Shown piece by piece: positions 11,226-22,639 of a stretch of DNA of 64,000 nt (within the stretch, counting starts at the first letter, position 1; every line of letters starts with the position of its first letter). Position numbers and translations under genes: made by a program. Source of the stretch: Polytrichum commune (Eukaryota; Streptophyta; Polytrichopsida; Polytrichales; Polytrichaceae); the NCBI GenBank assembly GCA_950295325.1, contig OX485807.1, positions 24,959,666 to 25,023,665 of the forward strand. The letters run 5' to 3'. A model generated the notes under the pieces. It had not been told where the DNA came from, did no database searches, and saw only the letters and a program-made list of their open reading frames with translations.

Positions 11226-11240
11226 CCCCCCCCCCCCCCC
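11226..11240. repeat. Poly(C)15 tract
   Basis: A run of fifteen C, one of sixteen G or C homopolymers of 10 or more bases in this window. It is followed by a further short C-run. Confidence 0.9.
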
Positions 11241-11399
11241 ACCCCCTTGGTCCTTGTCTTCTTATATGTAACCCTTGGTCAAAATTTAGAAGATATGTTC
11301 TAGATATCATTGCGTAATTCCGAAGATAACCTAAAGTTGGAGATGGCTAGTGAACTATGAAGTGCTCAAGTTTTAAGTTTCAACCATTGATTTTGGACA

Positions 11400-11862
11400 T
11401 GTTTTATACATGCACATATCAAATTGTAGATTTTGACACTAGGGTTGAACTGAACATGCTCTTCATATTTGTAATAGTTATGGCAAAATAAGTGAAGGTA
11501 TAGGGATAGAAAGAGGAGATAAATTACTCATCTGCGCACGCCTTACTATGCCCTTTGTGATGAACTCCAAAGTGCCCAACCATCAAAGTTTCACTCTTTT
11601 TTTTTAGCATATTCTATACATGTACATTTCAAATTTAAGTTTTCGACACGAGGGTTGAATTGACCATGTTCTTCACAATTGTAATAATTATGGTGGAATA
11701 AGTGGAGGTGTATGGATAGTAAGAGGAGAGATAAAGTGGGGATAAATTGCTCATTTGCACATGCCTTATGCCCTTTGTGATGAACTCCAAAGTGGTCAGC
11801 CATTGAAGTTGCAACCACCATTTTTGGGCATGCTCTATACACGTACATTTCAAATTTTAGAA
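11400..11862. repeat. Tandem repeat of about 2.2 units, unit ~211-222 bp
   Basis: The phrase tatacatgYacatWtcaaatt begins units near 11403, 11614 and 11837. The units share gggttgaaYtgaMcatg, aagaggagaYaaa and ccctttgtgatgaactccaa. Divergence between units is moderate, so the duplication is not recent. The minus-strand frames at 11591-11853 run across unit boundaries and are probably not genes. Confidence 0.65.
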
Positions 11863-12451
11863 TGCTTAGATTCTATTTCATGATACCTCTTTTTACTTGA
11901 CTTGAACCCCCAACGCTTTTAAACGGTCTTTTTCCTTTCCTTTAAGATCATACACGACAACATCAAGAAACATGATATTTTGTTATCATATGCAAACGAT
12001 TCTTCAAAGTGAACATGTTGGCCCCATGTAGGAGACAAGTTTCACTTGCCCCCTCCCCCCTGATACATGCCAATATACAAATAAACACCTTACAAACACT
12101 CTCAATATCATTTGACAATACAAATCATAGATCCTAAACAACTACACCAACATTATTCGGCTTTTGTTTTCCGCTATTCAAAATATCGTGCTCAACCGTT
12201 GCGTGGAGCCTTTAATTTGTAAAGGGACATCACCTTCAACATCATGTTGAGATAGTTGCTATGGTGAGCTCTCATCATGGTGGTGGTACTTAAGAAGGGC
12301 CTTTCTGTTTGGTCAGGCTTTTGTCAAGTGCACGTGGGATTGCTGATCATATCACCATGCAATATATATAAATTTTAGCATAGATATCTCTGAGGATCAC
12401 TTTATATGGAAGCTTTCTCTTCATGAAGCCAAGCCTGAAACACTCAACTTT

Positions 12452-12944
12452 GGGCATTCCCACCCATGAAACCCTGAACTCAAAACCGGATGTATAGTAG
12501 TTCAGGGTAGTCTCGAATTGCCCCACCCATCGGCAAAACGGATGCCCTGAACTACTCTACATCCGAATTTGTAAGTCAGCCCTGCAAAACAGAGCAGTTT
12601 TGCAGGGAGCTTGCTGCCCTGAACTCCCCCGCCCGCAAGCAAGCGACAAGCACCTCCAATTTTTCGGAGGAAAAATCGGGCACTGTTTTTTCCCTTCAGG
12701 TTAGCTGGATTCACCGGGTTGTCTTCTCCCTGCTCCCTGCCAAACACAACGGTGACCTCCTCCCTGCGAATCCACTTTTTACGAATCCACTTTTTACCTG
12801 CTTTCTCAGGGCGCTGTCTGACTAGGAACTCAAACCTGAGTTTGTGGGTGGGGCATCGTCCGTTACTCTAACCCTGAACTTAGATGAATCGGGATTTGCA
12901 GGGACGGATGTTGCAGTTCAGGTCGACGATGGGTGGTGATGCCC
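12452..12944. mobile_element. PIF/Harbinger-like MITE, GGGCAT ends, 493 bp
   Basis: The left end GGGCATTCCCACCCATG...CCTGAACT is inverted at the right end as AGTTCAGGTCGACGATGGG then TGGTGATGCCC. Flanks are TTT and TTA, close to the TTA/TAA target preference. The element is richer in G+C than its surroundings. The minus-strand frame at 12502-12747 lies inside and shows no domain. Confidence 0.65.
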
Positions 12945-13049
12945 TTACACAACTTATATACATCGTGATACATTGGCTGCATGCAGTGGAGACATACATA
13001 TGATATAGATAGATAGATAGATAAGTAGAGATTGTGCAGAGATTGTCGA

Positions 13050-14580
13050 TTTGGGTATGATCACCATGCAATTATTGTTGTTCAGGATATGTATAATTAT
13101 GTGAGACACCCAGTTGATGATCGATTGATTGATCGATCTGCACAGGATCGCCCACTATAGCTAGTATATACTCATCACAAACACGGCCAGGGAAGTGCAT
13201 TGTGAGATCTGGTGACATGCCAATTCATTTTTGGGTGGCGTCGTCATTCAATTTGTATGGTATTGTGATCATCGTTCACGAGCGACTCCATCATTGAAAG
13301 TGCAGAGGATTACACTCGTTTGTATCTGCATGATGCGATGAAATGCAATGCAATGCATGCAGAGATTCTGGATGATATCACAATGCAATGAGGTAGACAA
13401 GCCTGTTACGGTTACGTCCAGGAGGTTTGGGCATCTTTTGATGTGCAATGCATCTAGGGAAATGTTTTCATTGCTTAGCAAGTCAGATTGTATGGAATTA
13501 TATATATGTGATCTTCTTAAGAGGTAATATTGAAGTGGATAGTGTTCAGCAGGTGTTGAGCATTGACTTCTTTTTTTTATTATTGCAATCAATGAGTCGT
13601 CACATTAATTCATAGAATATTGAACCACTTTGCACCTAGTGTGTGGGTGTTTGAATAAGACATGTCCTCCATAGATTAACTTGAGTGGGACTTTAGTGAA
13701 GATAGATTTGATGGTCACTTAAAAGTATGTGGCCCTATGTGGGCACTTTCAACTCCACATGTATTGTTGGGTGTTGGATCGAATTGGGAATGGTCTCATC
13801 TAGTAACTAACTGCAACGAATCATATATACAGAATGTCATTTCAAGCTTCAGAACCAGAGTTTCATGACATTGCACAAGTTATAAGACGTCAAGAAGGAT
13901 CATTCTTTTTCTTTTTCTTTTTCTTTTGTTGAAATGATGACCTACGCCATCCCAATCATGTTAGTAATTAAACCCTATGATGGTGTCTCGATCCTAAGCA
14001 CATAGTACAATCTTATTACAACACTTGTCTTTTGGTGTTGTTCTTAACAACATAAAGCCCACAATCTCACGTGACACATACAAATAGATAGATAGACAGA
14101 TGGCGCAATGTAGGACTTGTTGACTTCATTATTTTCACTTAAAAACGGTTGGAAGATATTCCCTGTGTTGACGAGAGGACTGTCAATCAAAAGCAAAACT
14201 TGTGCCCTTTGCAAGGCAAGGGCATTACATTGGTAACCAATGCAAGGTTTGTCCAATATGATGTTATGGAAATGAAAGCGCCTGTGATGTCATCGTTGAC
14301 GAAATGCACTCACTACAAGCATAGTCACTCAACAGTTGTCATGCATGACTGAAAAACTTACCCTGCGTCATTCGAAAATCGACCAATCTACCATTATTGT
14401 GGATTTGCTTTGTTCTTTCACTACGAGAGGACGATCACCTAGGATTCATACGTTACTCACGACCAGTCCCCTCGCGTTTTAAGCAAGGGGAAAGGCCCTC
14501 ACCTCGGCGATATATGCAGGGAGTCTGCTATCAGCTAAGGACAAACAACTTCATGGTGGCTTTTAACTAAAGACAGCTCA
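13050..14580. other. No gene seen; low-complexity patches
   Basis: It contains a (GATA)n patch at 13004-13023, a nested gatcgattgattgatcgatc palindrome near 13120, and a T-rich patch near 13900-13930. The segment 14260-14520 resembles 36640-36900 (shared phrases gtggatttgcNttgttcttt and caatctacca), so it is an old dispersed repeat. No supported frame. Confidence 0.45.
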
Positions 14581-14644
14581 ATATGGTAGGGCTACAGAAA
14601 ATTACAAATCATTTTAGAGGAAATTATGAGGTAGTAAGGTAGAA

Positions 14645-14743
14645 TGAGTGGCAGTTTGGCCTGAGTCTGCATCTGCATTCTGGGTGGAGGCCACTTTTCA
14701 TTCCCGGATGCAGATGCAGATCCAGGATCGAGTGGGCTTGCTC
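14645..14743. mobile_element. Detached right end of the adjacent family L MITE
   Basis: These 99 bp align in direct orientation with the right end of the neighbouring element (15067-15166). Shared phrases are gagtggcagt, ctgcatctgcat, ggaggccact, tccggatgc and actgggcttgctc. It ends exactly at the TTA that begins the full element, so the two termini abut. Confidence 0.65.
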
Positions 14744-14746
14744 TTA

Positions 14747-15166
14747 GGGCAAGCCCAGTCGCCCTGCACCTGCATTTGCATCTTTACTTTATCATCCGTT
14801 ATGCGGATGCATGTGCAGGTGCAGGCCCCAGTGGTCCCGCATATCATAGCAAACGGATGAAAAATGAAGCAGGGTGGGACGTCCTCCCTGCATAACATCA
14901 ACTTATGCAGGGAGGTTGCTATCTATATAAGTTAACAATCATTATGCTGAGTGGCCAGATAAGACAAGGTGTCAGGGTAGGCTGCAGGCCTTTCGTAGCT
15001 ACAGGACGGAGAATAATCTTAATCTATCTACCCCTGTACCGGAACGAAGGCCCAGAAAGTTCGGCATGAGTGGCAGTCTCTCCTGCATCTGCATCTGCAT
15101 GTGCAAACCAGACGGAGGCCACTTTCTGTTTCCGGATGCGGATGCAGGCATCGACTGGGCTTGCTC
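14747..15166. mobile_element. PIF/Harbinger-like MITE, family L, 420 bp
   Basis: It begins GGGCAAGCCCAGTCG and ends CGACTGGGCTTGCTC, with TTA on both sides (14744-14746 and 15167-15169). The interior has alternating tgcatctgca / ctgcaggtgca repeats that let many overlapping frames stay open on both strands (14648-15350). Those frames are compositional, not genes. Confidence 0.75.
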
Positions 15167-15919
15167 TTACCCCTCTATACACAACTTCATTAAAACGAGG
15201 GAGCTTTGCGATAAAGATACAGAGACACATTGTGACACATTGGCATGCAGTGGATTGGAACACAAAGATTGCAGCAGCTGCAGCAGGCATGCTCCTGCTT
15301 GCTGCCTGCCTGCCTGTCTGTCTGCACGCATGCAATTTATGATGGGACATATATAATGATGTGGGAGAGATGATCTGAGTTGAGAGTCATTTATGAAATG
15401 GAGCGAAGAGCATTAATACGTGTCTCCCATAGCAAAAGTCATGCCACATTTGTAGCAGGAGGAGGATGATCTGTTAACATCATTTTCAGATAATGTCATT
15501 TGTATGAGGGAACCGTCCATAATTGGAATTGCGAAAAAGTGGAAATGGCGTCACTTCTTCCACAATGCCCATGACTGCTGCTGATGATGGTCATGAATTG
15601 CTCGGCCACTCTATTCGTCACTCTATGCTTCATTACAAGAAGCTCATTAGAATGCCCTACTACTAATAATGTCACCACATATGTAGACTGCATGACGCCA
15701 TCGAAGTGGAAGTGATGACATGAATTACTTATTGTTGGTGTCGTCACCCATCACCTCCCAACTACATCGTCCATGGTAAATTAAGATAGTCGTAACCGAT
15801 CGCTCGTCCAAGAGCAAAAGTGTGTGTAGAATTCATTGCAATTTGCAATCCATGTATGTAGCGTCACATCCATCCATCATTTTTTCATATTTTGTTCATG
15901 AGCTGATCAGTTATGACAG

Positions 15920-15973
15920 ATAACCTACTTGAGGAGGTTATCTAGTTAAGGCTATCTCAAGTGGGTTATCTCT
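15920..15973. repeat. Small inverted repeat (hairpin)
   Basis: GATAACCTACTTGAG pairs with CTCAAGTGGGTTATC about 24 bases downstream, with a third GGTTATC copy in the loop. No element boundary is evident. Confidence 0.6.
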
Positions 15974-16016
15974 TCTTGTTGGTTATCGAGTGCATGCTAT
16001 TAATGTTGGTGGGAAA

Positions 16017-16036
16017 TTAGCGTGGATCCACGCTAA
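16017..16036. repeat. Perfect 20-bp palindrome
   Basis: TTAGCGTGGATCCACGCTAA is identical to its reverse complement. Similar phrases (gtggcccacactaa, cacgctaaa) recur near 8580-8660, 8815-8880 and 51940-51970, so it may be the remnant of a short TIR family. Confidence 0.8.
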
Positions 16037-17388
16037 ATGTCCAGTTGGAGTGGAAATATTAGCACGGTCTAAGAGCTTGGGTTGTCCCTTCCACATTTGT
16101 AGAGACTTTTAGCCACATCACTTTATTTGAAATGGAAAAAGTCACCTTGGATCATCAAAAAAAAAAGCATAAAATGAGGTTCTCATTCACATTGATTTCA
16201 TAGAAAATTAAATAATGTGGCCCGCATCGAGTCGACTCCAAAACAACTCTCAACCAAAAAAATGACCAAGAGGTTGACCATATCAATTGGTTGGATGTGA
16301 ACCTAAGAACGAACACCCAAAATACGCGTGTTGGAAAGAGATCGGGCTACATGCTCGAAATGTGTGAACCATTCTAGACATGATGATCAACAAAATCAGG
16401 GGGGGCGCTAAATGACTGTTTGTTAACTCAAAGAACCTTCACTTTGATGACAGGTTAAATATGCATACAAGCTCCATGATTCTAGCTTTCTTGGCCTAAC
16501 GAAAAGGCGTAACCAAAGAAACAAAACAAGAGAAACGTTTTACTTTCTATTCTTCTCAAATAAATCAAACATATTTTCGATTTATTTGCTGCAATTTGAA
16601 ATGACTACATGCACGATTTGGATTTGGTAATTACTCTCGCGCACTAATTGCATGTTTCGTATCATACGATAAGTTGGTGCAAAGCGAAAAAAGTGACCGT
16701 TCAACACCCACTTACCTTACAACACAAGGAAAAGCCCACCCACTTGGAGAGGAGGCGAGCCCCTCTAGCGTGTCATGAAGACTTATTAATACGTTGCTTG
16801 CTACCTCATTGGGGGTGGGGGACCCACCCATCTCCGGGGTTCAAAAATGGGGATAATGTTGTATATGTATGCAAATAGAAGAGGATATGGATGGAGTATT
16901 TCAGGCCTCATTGATGGATGATGATTCCCTCTTTGCCCATCATTTCTCCTTTTATTAATAACCTAGCCAGGTGTGGAATCTTGTTTTATTCCTATATATA
17001 TATATATGTATGTATGTATATATTTGAAGCTTATAGTTAGTAACATATATAGAGGTGCAGTCAGGAGAAAGACTCTTGGGAACAAGTTGATGTTATGCCG
17101 TGCAGTACAATGCCTCCTGCACATGTGCGTGTGTGTGTGTACGCTGGTTATCCCATTTATTAGTGCGTGTGGTACGAATTCTTGAAACACACACTATTTT
17201 GTCAAATCTCAAAATTAGTGAGGGCTGAATTTCTTACTGATTGTTAACTGAATACATGTTTATGTTCATTTACTGCATCTTTTACTGAATATATGTTTAT
17301 GTTCATTTATCATACATTTCAAGAGAATGAGTGCATGGTCTAAGGTGTTTGTAGAGTGCATGATTTTCTTTCGGTGAACTCGAAGAGG

Positions 17389-17389
<1 letters not shown>

Positions 17390-17419
<30 letters not shown>

Positions 17420-17463
17420 GTTGGCGCCACTCACTCCTAACGCATCTCCTAACACGAAGAAAT

Positions 17464-17496
<33 letters not shown>
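17390..17496. repeat. (CTT)n and (AG)n microsatellites
   Basis: A (CTT)n tract at 17390-17418 and an (AG)15 tract at 17467-17496 lie about 50 bases apart. Confidence 0.9.
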
Positions 17497-17498
<2 letters not shown>

Positions 17499-17689
17499 GG
17501 ATTGAGAGTTTTTGGGATTTTGACACTTTGGACACCCGAAACCCTAGATTTTTGGTGGCTTTAATTTCATTACATAGAGAAATTTAGTATCACCTTCACT
17601 GATTTCCCACACTCACTAAATGGAATAATCAGTGTAGTGACTACTTGTAAACTTACCGTAGGTAGTGTTTAAGTTGGGATTGCTTATGG

Positions 17690-17745
17690 TAAGTTCCACA
17701 AAAGCCTGCATGTTGGATGGATAAGAGGTACACTCGTATACATTC
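17690..17745. repeat. Family O fragment
   Basis: catgttggatggataagagg, tacactcgtatacattcc matches the right terminal repeat of the elements at 21725, 45906 and 46933. Confidence 0.45.
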
Positions 17746-17749
17746 CTAC

Positions 17750-19580
17750 GTCTTCGATATGAAATGTTCGTGAAATGAGAAAAACCATCATATTATTGAG
17801 GTGTCGCATATTCCATAATATGACAAATTGGACTTCTTTGTCATAATGAGGTACTTAATGAAAACACACATTAGGTTTTTTTTGCCACATACACAAATTA
17901 AATATTCTTTCAAATGTCTTTACAAATATGTAAATTTCTCTCATCAAATCCACGTGGACTTGAAGAGAGAATCAATAGTCCACTAATGTAGACACATCAA
18001 ATCATCAACATCCATCTCATTGTGCTTCTTTGATATGGTTTGCAGTTTCATTACATTTGCAAGAGTAAACTCTAATGGGTTGTCATTAAAAATGTAGCTA
18101 CTAATTGAGGATGATGTTGAGCATTTGCCAATTTCACAATATGTGGAGGTCTCTCATTAACATCTAAAGAGTCCAAGGGCTCTGCATTAAAGTCAAAACT
18201 AGGTGGTTTTATACTATGTCCCAAGGCTATATAAACCATTTTTCACATGCAATATTCAGCTTCAATGAATCTAATGAATCTCTTGATTAGGTTTTGAGAT
18301 AGAGAACCTAGTTCCCTTACTTCCCATGCTTTAACATTGTTTACATTGAACGTGCTTTTATCCACATTTCATATGTGAAAGTTACATAAATTTAATATAA
18401 ACTATGTAACTATACATTTGTGGCACCCCCATATATGCATTTATTACCTCTATAATATGACATTTTGGGGGTCTAAGAGTGTTGTATCAATAATGTCACA
18501 TGCGCATTACAAAGATAGATTTTAACTAGAAAGTTTGGTTTACAAAAGTTGTGTCATTATATTGAGGTTGTCATATTATACAGTGTTGTATTAACCCCTA
18601 AATCCCTAAGCACCATTCTCCTCAAAACTGACCTTAAATCATTGTTTCTAAGGAAGATATTCAACACTCAATTTGTAGGTGTTTTTGAGCATCCAACTAT
18701 ATGGATATGATATCGGCCTTTGTATGAGCTATTTTAAAAAACATCAACCATCCACATGGCAATGTAAATGAGAAACTAATAGATATGTGAAAGTGCATGT
18801 GGGCAGGGTAGGTGACTAAAAACAAACTTTAACCCTCCTAACATCCTCAAATGAATAATGATAGGAACGAGACCCAATTGGGATTAAACTTTTTGCACAA
18901 TATTTCCAACAAAATTGGGAACCTTCGAGCTTAAAGTTTTCATGTTTGCACCAAATATGATTTTTCGAGAGCCCTTGCGACGTGTAGTATTCCGTTTTAC
19001 ATCCATTCTTACATAATATTTTTTAGTAACTTCAAAAACTCCAATCACCAATCCTAATGCTAGATACCTAAAACATGAAAGAAACTCAAATCCTTGCAAA
19101 TGTTCATAGCTTTCCAAGTACATATGAGTGTTGTTTTTCTAATCTCACACATTTCTTAGTGTATCACGAGGTTTGGTTTAGTCCAAATCCAATGAAATTT
19201 AGAACATTGAATGCAAAATGAAGATCATTAATTCTAACAAAAATTTCACCTCCATGTAAAAGGGTCAAAGATCTCACTCAAAACAAAAACCATCAAAAAT
19301 TAGTCTTTTTGGGAGTGTCATGGATCTAGGGGTAAGAGGTAAGACCATGACGATAATTCCCTCTCTCTCCTTCACAGCCATTTCCACTTCTATTTTTAAG
19401 ACACACATGTTTTTACGGTAGCAAACAAATTAAAAGGCCTGCTGCTGGAATTGGCAGTTCTGTTCATCAACCGTTTGAGTGGTTTTGAGCTACATTATGC
19501 CCACAAGTTCATCACACATGCCTTCTTTCTTGACTAACTTAAGGAAGATGGGTCTTAAATGGTTACTTTTTCTTTTTATT
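17750..19580. other. No gene seen
   Basis: A+T-rich DNA with no supported frame. The minus-strand frame at 18884-19123 has no recognisable motif. Confidence 0.45.
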
Positions 19581-19582
19581 AA

Positions 19583-19746
19583 CATAACATTATTCATATT
19601 CATAACAGTGTTCTGTGGGACTGACAATATTTCACAGATTGTTTCCGAATATTCTTCACATTCATACTGATATATATGGGGAATATTCTATGAGATATTG
19701 TTAATCCTAGGAGAACATTGTTATGGATCTGAATAATGTTATGAAC
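19583..19746. mobile_element. Family F foldback element, full copy
   Basis: The whole element is an imperfect palindrome of about 164 bp. The left arm has cataacattattcatattca, taacagtgttctgtggga and ctgacaatatt. The right arm is its complement, with aatattctatgag, ttgttaatcct and atggatctgaataatgttat. A second full copy is at 54511-54640 and half copies are at 53907 and 31018. Confidence 0.7.
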
Positions 19747-20060
19747 CCACTTCTCCTAGGATATGAAACACGTAATGAGCACAAGATGGTTAGCAGATCC
19801 AAATCGAGGTTGTAGGCACTTTCCTCCAATTTTGGAGCTCATATGAAATAAGGAATATCTTATCCATCATCAAAGTGAAGATTCATGTGCTCATTAAATG
19901 ATCCTATATGTTGTCCCCAACCATGTTGACTATTGAGCCCAAGATGATTTTGATGTTTTGAGCACGCGGTCCAATCTCTTCTAAACACGTGTCTCTTCAG
20001 TAGCTGATATGGAGCCACACCATACCACATACCAATTTAATATAGATGTCCTAATAAGAA
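19747..20060. repeat. Family P dispersed repeat
   Basis: It aligns with 49290-49540 (atcaaagtgaagattcNtg, tgttgactattgagccNa, ccaatctctt) and, over its left part, with 38130-38350 (ttttggagctcatatgaa). A further fragment lies at 5585-5660. On the minus strand the copies share a similar reading frame, described separately at 49306. Confidence 0.55.
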
Positions 20061-20763
20061 AATAAATTGAATAAGGGTTGTATACCTTACCAACTCGATG
20101 TTCCTCACCTTCCATGCCTCATTCTTGACATAATTATTTCCTAAAGGCTAAAGCGAAATCTCCCCAAGAATCATTTGAAAAAATTAGTGCAATTCAATAT
20201 CTTATTAATGATAATAAATTGTACCACTTATGATGGATATGGATTGTATAGACAACATATTTGTAGATTTGGGTTGTTCATGCAACATTTCAATTGTCCA
20301 TGTATTCACATTCATAAGATTATGACCTAAATGTGTACACTAATATGGTTGGGGTAGAGGTTCCGATTGCTCAAAGAAAACAATGAGACTTTTTTTTAAA
20401 TCCTTCTCGACCTTTAGAGGTTGACGTAATTCAGTTGTTAAGGTAGGCCATTCCAAAACCAATGAACATAGCATTTGTGAAAACGTCACATTCACATGTA
20501 ACTCTTTTTCCAAGGCCACCTACGTTTTTAGTCTTGTGGATTGCACTTGAACTTTGGAAAAAGCTATGGTTGGCAAAACCTTATGTAGTTGGCAAAAGTT
20601 GCCTCCAAAGACCAATTCAAGCCGGCCTTGCTTGCATTCGAGAATGCAAATGACGTACATGACGTTTTTTTAACCAGCCATGTGACGTTGTCACGAATAC
20701 CCTGTTAACATTGTGGCCGCCTAGCTAGAACCACCACTATATGCAACCCAAGGATTCGTGGTT

Positions 20764-21000
20764 GGGGATTCGTGGCACTCACTTAAAATCATCCATCCAA
20801 GATATTGTGGATGAAGTGGCTCCAATAAAAAAAGCCCCCCTATGGGGTTGAGGGCCAATTCATTCGAATGTGACGTCACTAGACTAATTCGGGGCCTTTG
20901 GCTCTATTTCCGGAATCAAATTGCCCAAAAATAGCCATTTAGATGACTCCTGTGTTTTTTCATCCGCACGGATGATTTTAAGTGAGTGCCACGAATCCCC
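20764..21000. mobile_element. TIR element, family G, 237 bp
   Basis: GGGGATTCGTGGCACTCACT plus TAAAATCATCC at 20764-20796 is exactly inverted at 20970-21000. It sits inside, or beside, older copies of a related sequence (aggattcgtggt on both sides). Those resemble a second TIR repeat at 59133-59400. No target duplication could be fixed. Confidence 0.65.
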
Positions 21001-21724
21001 GGCCAGGATTCGTGGTGTCTATCTATACTCATCCATTACGAAGGTGACAATGCATTGAATGGCTATAAAGCTTGAAACTACATATTTGGAAACAAGTCAA
21101 CCCTTGAATGACACCGTCGACACCAAAATAATCTAGTGGGGAATATTTGAATACAATATTTCAAGAAAAAGAAAAAGAATAATAATAAACGACCCTTCAT
21201 TTTTCACTCATGTGTGTTCTAATTTGTTGCGCATGACTCCCCGAGGATATATGTTGTATCCAAAAGGGCATTGTAGTATGAAAAGGTGGGATTATGGGGC
21301 TATAATAGGTAACCCTATATATTAGTGATTCCTAGAGGCAGGGTGGGATGCACTTAATTAGGATTTGGCAAAGGATGGACATGGAAAACTTGTGGTAGAG
21401 TAAAGCTGGTATTGGAATTATTCTGCATGCCTGAAATCTGTGCATATTTGAGCTAGAAAAGGTCATGAAACTACAAGTGGCAAATTCTCAACATCCATCC
21501 CACATGCATATGTTATGTTATATGTCCCATATGAAAAGTGGGGATTGCCGCATGCATGTTTTGGTAGGAATACGGTTATCTACTAATACTTAATTGCTTT
21601 ATCCATACCAACACTTTCTTATCAAGGGCCGCTAGTTGGCGGCTCATTAACACTTGGCAAGCAAAATGATGGGAACATGTAGTTAAAGGATAAGGTATGG
21701 GTGTGAGGGAGGGAGGGAGGGAGA

Positions 21725-21957
21725 GGGAATCATTGCATACAAGCGTACCTTTCGTTCACCCAACATAGAAGTTTTGAAAATAGTATGTAGTTCAAATGTT
21801 GTCATGTTCAATCTATTTGATACTGGAATTGGTTTTAGAGATTCCGAGTCAATCTACTCCAAGTCGTTTGAGATGAATTCACCACTTCAACCAATATAGG
21901 GCGTCAAGTTTTTATGTTGGATAAACGAGAGATGCACTCAGATGTGATGACTCCCCC
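21725..21957. mobile_element. Family O TIR element
   Basis: The left end GGGAATCATTGCATACAAGC then GTACCTTTCGTTCACCCAAC is inverted at the right end as atgttggataaacgagagat then gcactcagatgtgatgactcccc. Related copies lie at 45906-46130 and 46933-47154. It is preceded by a GGGA-repeat tract. Confidence 0.55.
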
Positions 21958-22031
21958 TCTGTGGGTGGGAGGCCATTCAAGCAACAACTCAAGCAATCCA
22001 TGAAATAAATGATGTTGAGAACACAAGACTA

Positions 22032-22632
22032 CAGTCCACCCTCTATAAATGTTACACCTATAAGTGGTAACCCTCTCTAAATGTTAACTTTCTTCTACTC
22101 CCCACATATTGCACACTGTAAATGTTAAACGTGTTAACTGTTAACAAAATGGTACTCCCTTCTTTGTAAATTTGACTCTATAAATTTTAACGAATGAAAT
22201 ACAACCATAATATGGATCATAGAGGAGTGTGAGGTGGAACCCATTCCATCTTATAGTGACTTGCAATCTAGTTTTGGTACCATTAGAAGGTACATGGAAT
22301 CACGTTCATGTGATGTGTCCAAGTATGTGGGTTCGTTGGTGCAGATTGAGAAATATTTGCAAGTTGTGCGTGCAGATGAATCTCACCAAAGAACCATTGA
22401 TTCATACTTCACCCGTGATTTGTAAACTTGATATTGAATAAAGTTTTGATTGGGTTTGCAATTTTATGAATGGTACTCTCTCACAAGGACTCTTCACAAT
22501 TGCTTATATTTATAAATGTTAAGATTTGTATATTGCTCCAAAAAGTAATTTTATAATTGTCAACTGTTAACACCTCTATAAATGTTAACTTTGATCCACT
22601 CCCGAGGGTTAACATTTATAGAGGGTAGACTG
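22032..22632 (+). mobile_element. Pogo/Tigger-like DNA transposon, deleted, 601 bp
   Basis: The left TIR CAGTCCACCCTCTATAAATG is inverted at the right as CATTTATAGAGGGTAGACTG, and TA dinucleotides flank both ends (22030-22031, 22633-22634). CAGT..ACC.CTATAAAT resembles the Emigrant/Lemi1 group of plant pogo-like Tc1/mariner elements. The motif ctataaatgttaac recurs several times near both ends. Only the extreme 3' end of a transposase frame remains (22196-22425), so the element is non-autonomous. Confidence 0.8.
22196..22425 (+). pseudogene. Pogo-like transposase C-terminal tail
   Basis: The frame, open from about 22196 and ending in TAA, contains SFGTIRRYMESRS, then a leucine/isoleucine-rich helix (YVGSLVQIEKYL), and closes with HQRTIDSYF. 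CENP-B/Tigger/pogo DDE transposases characteristically end with a helix of the type AL..LR.FLE followed by K/HQTTI.DFF or a close variant. The DNA-binding and DDE catalytic domains are absent. The position inside a matching TIR element supports the call. The overlapping frame at 22229-22441 is a shadow. Confidence 0.7.
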
Positions 22633-22639
22633 TACCAAG

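Noticed and set aside
11400-11862. CRISPR-like or satellite array
   Set aside because: Only about 2.2 units of 211-222 bp with moderate divergence and no spacer structure; an ordinary tandem duplication.
15024-15356. Three long overlapping frames rich in Cys, Ala and Met
   Set aside because: Produced by ctgcat/tgcagg repeats of the family L MITE on both strands.
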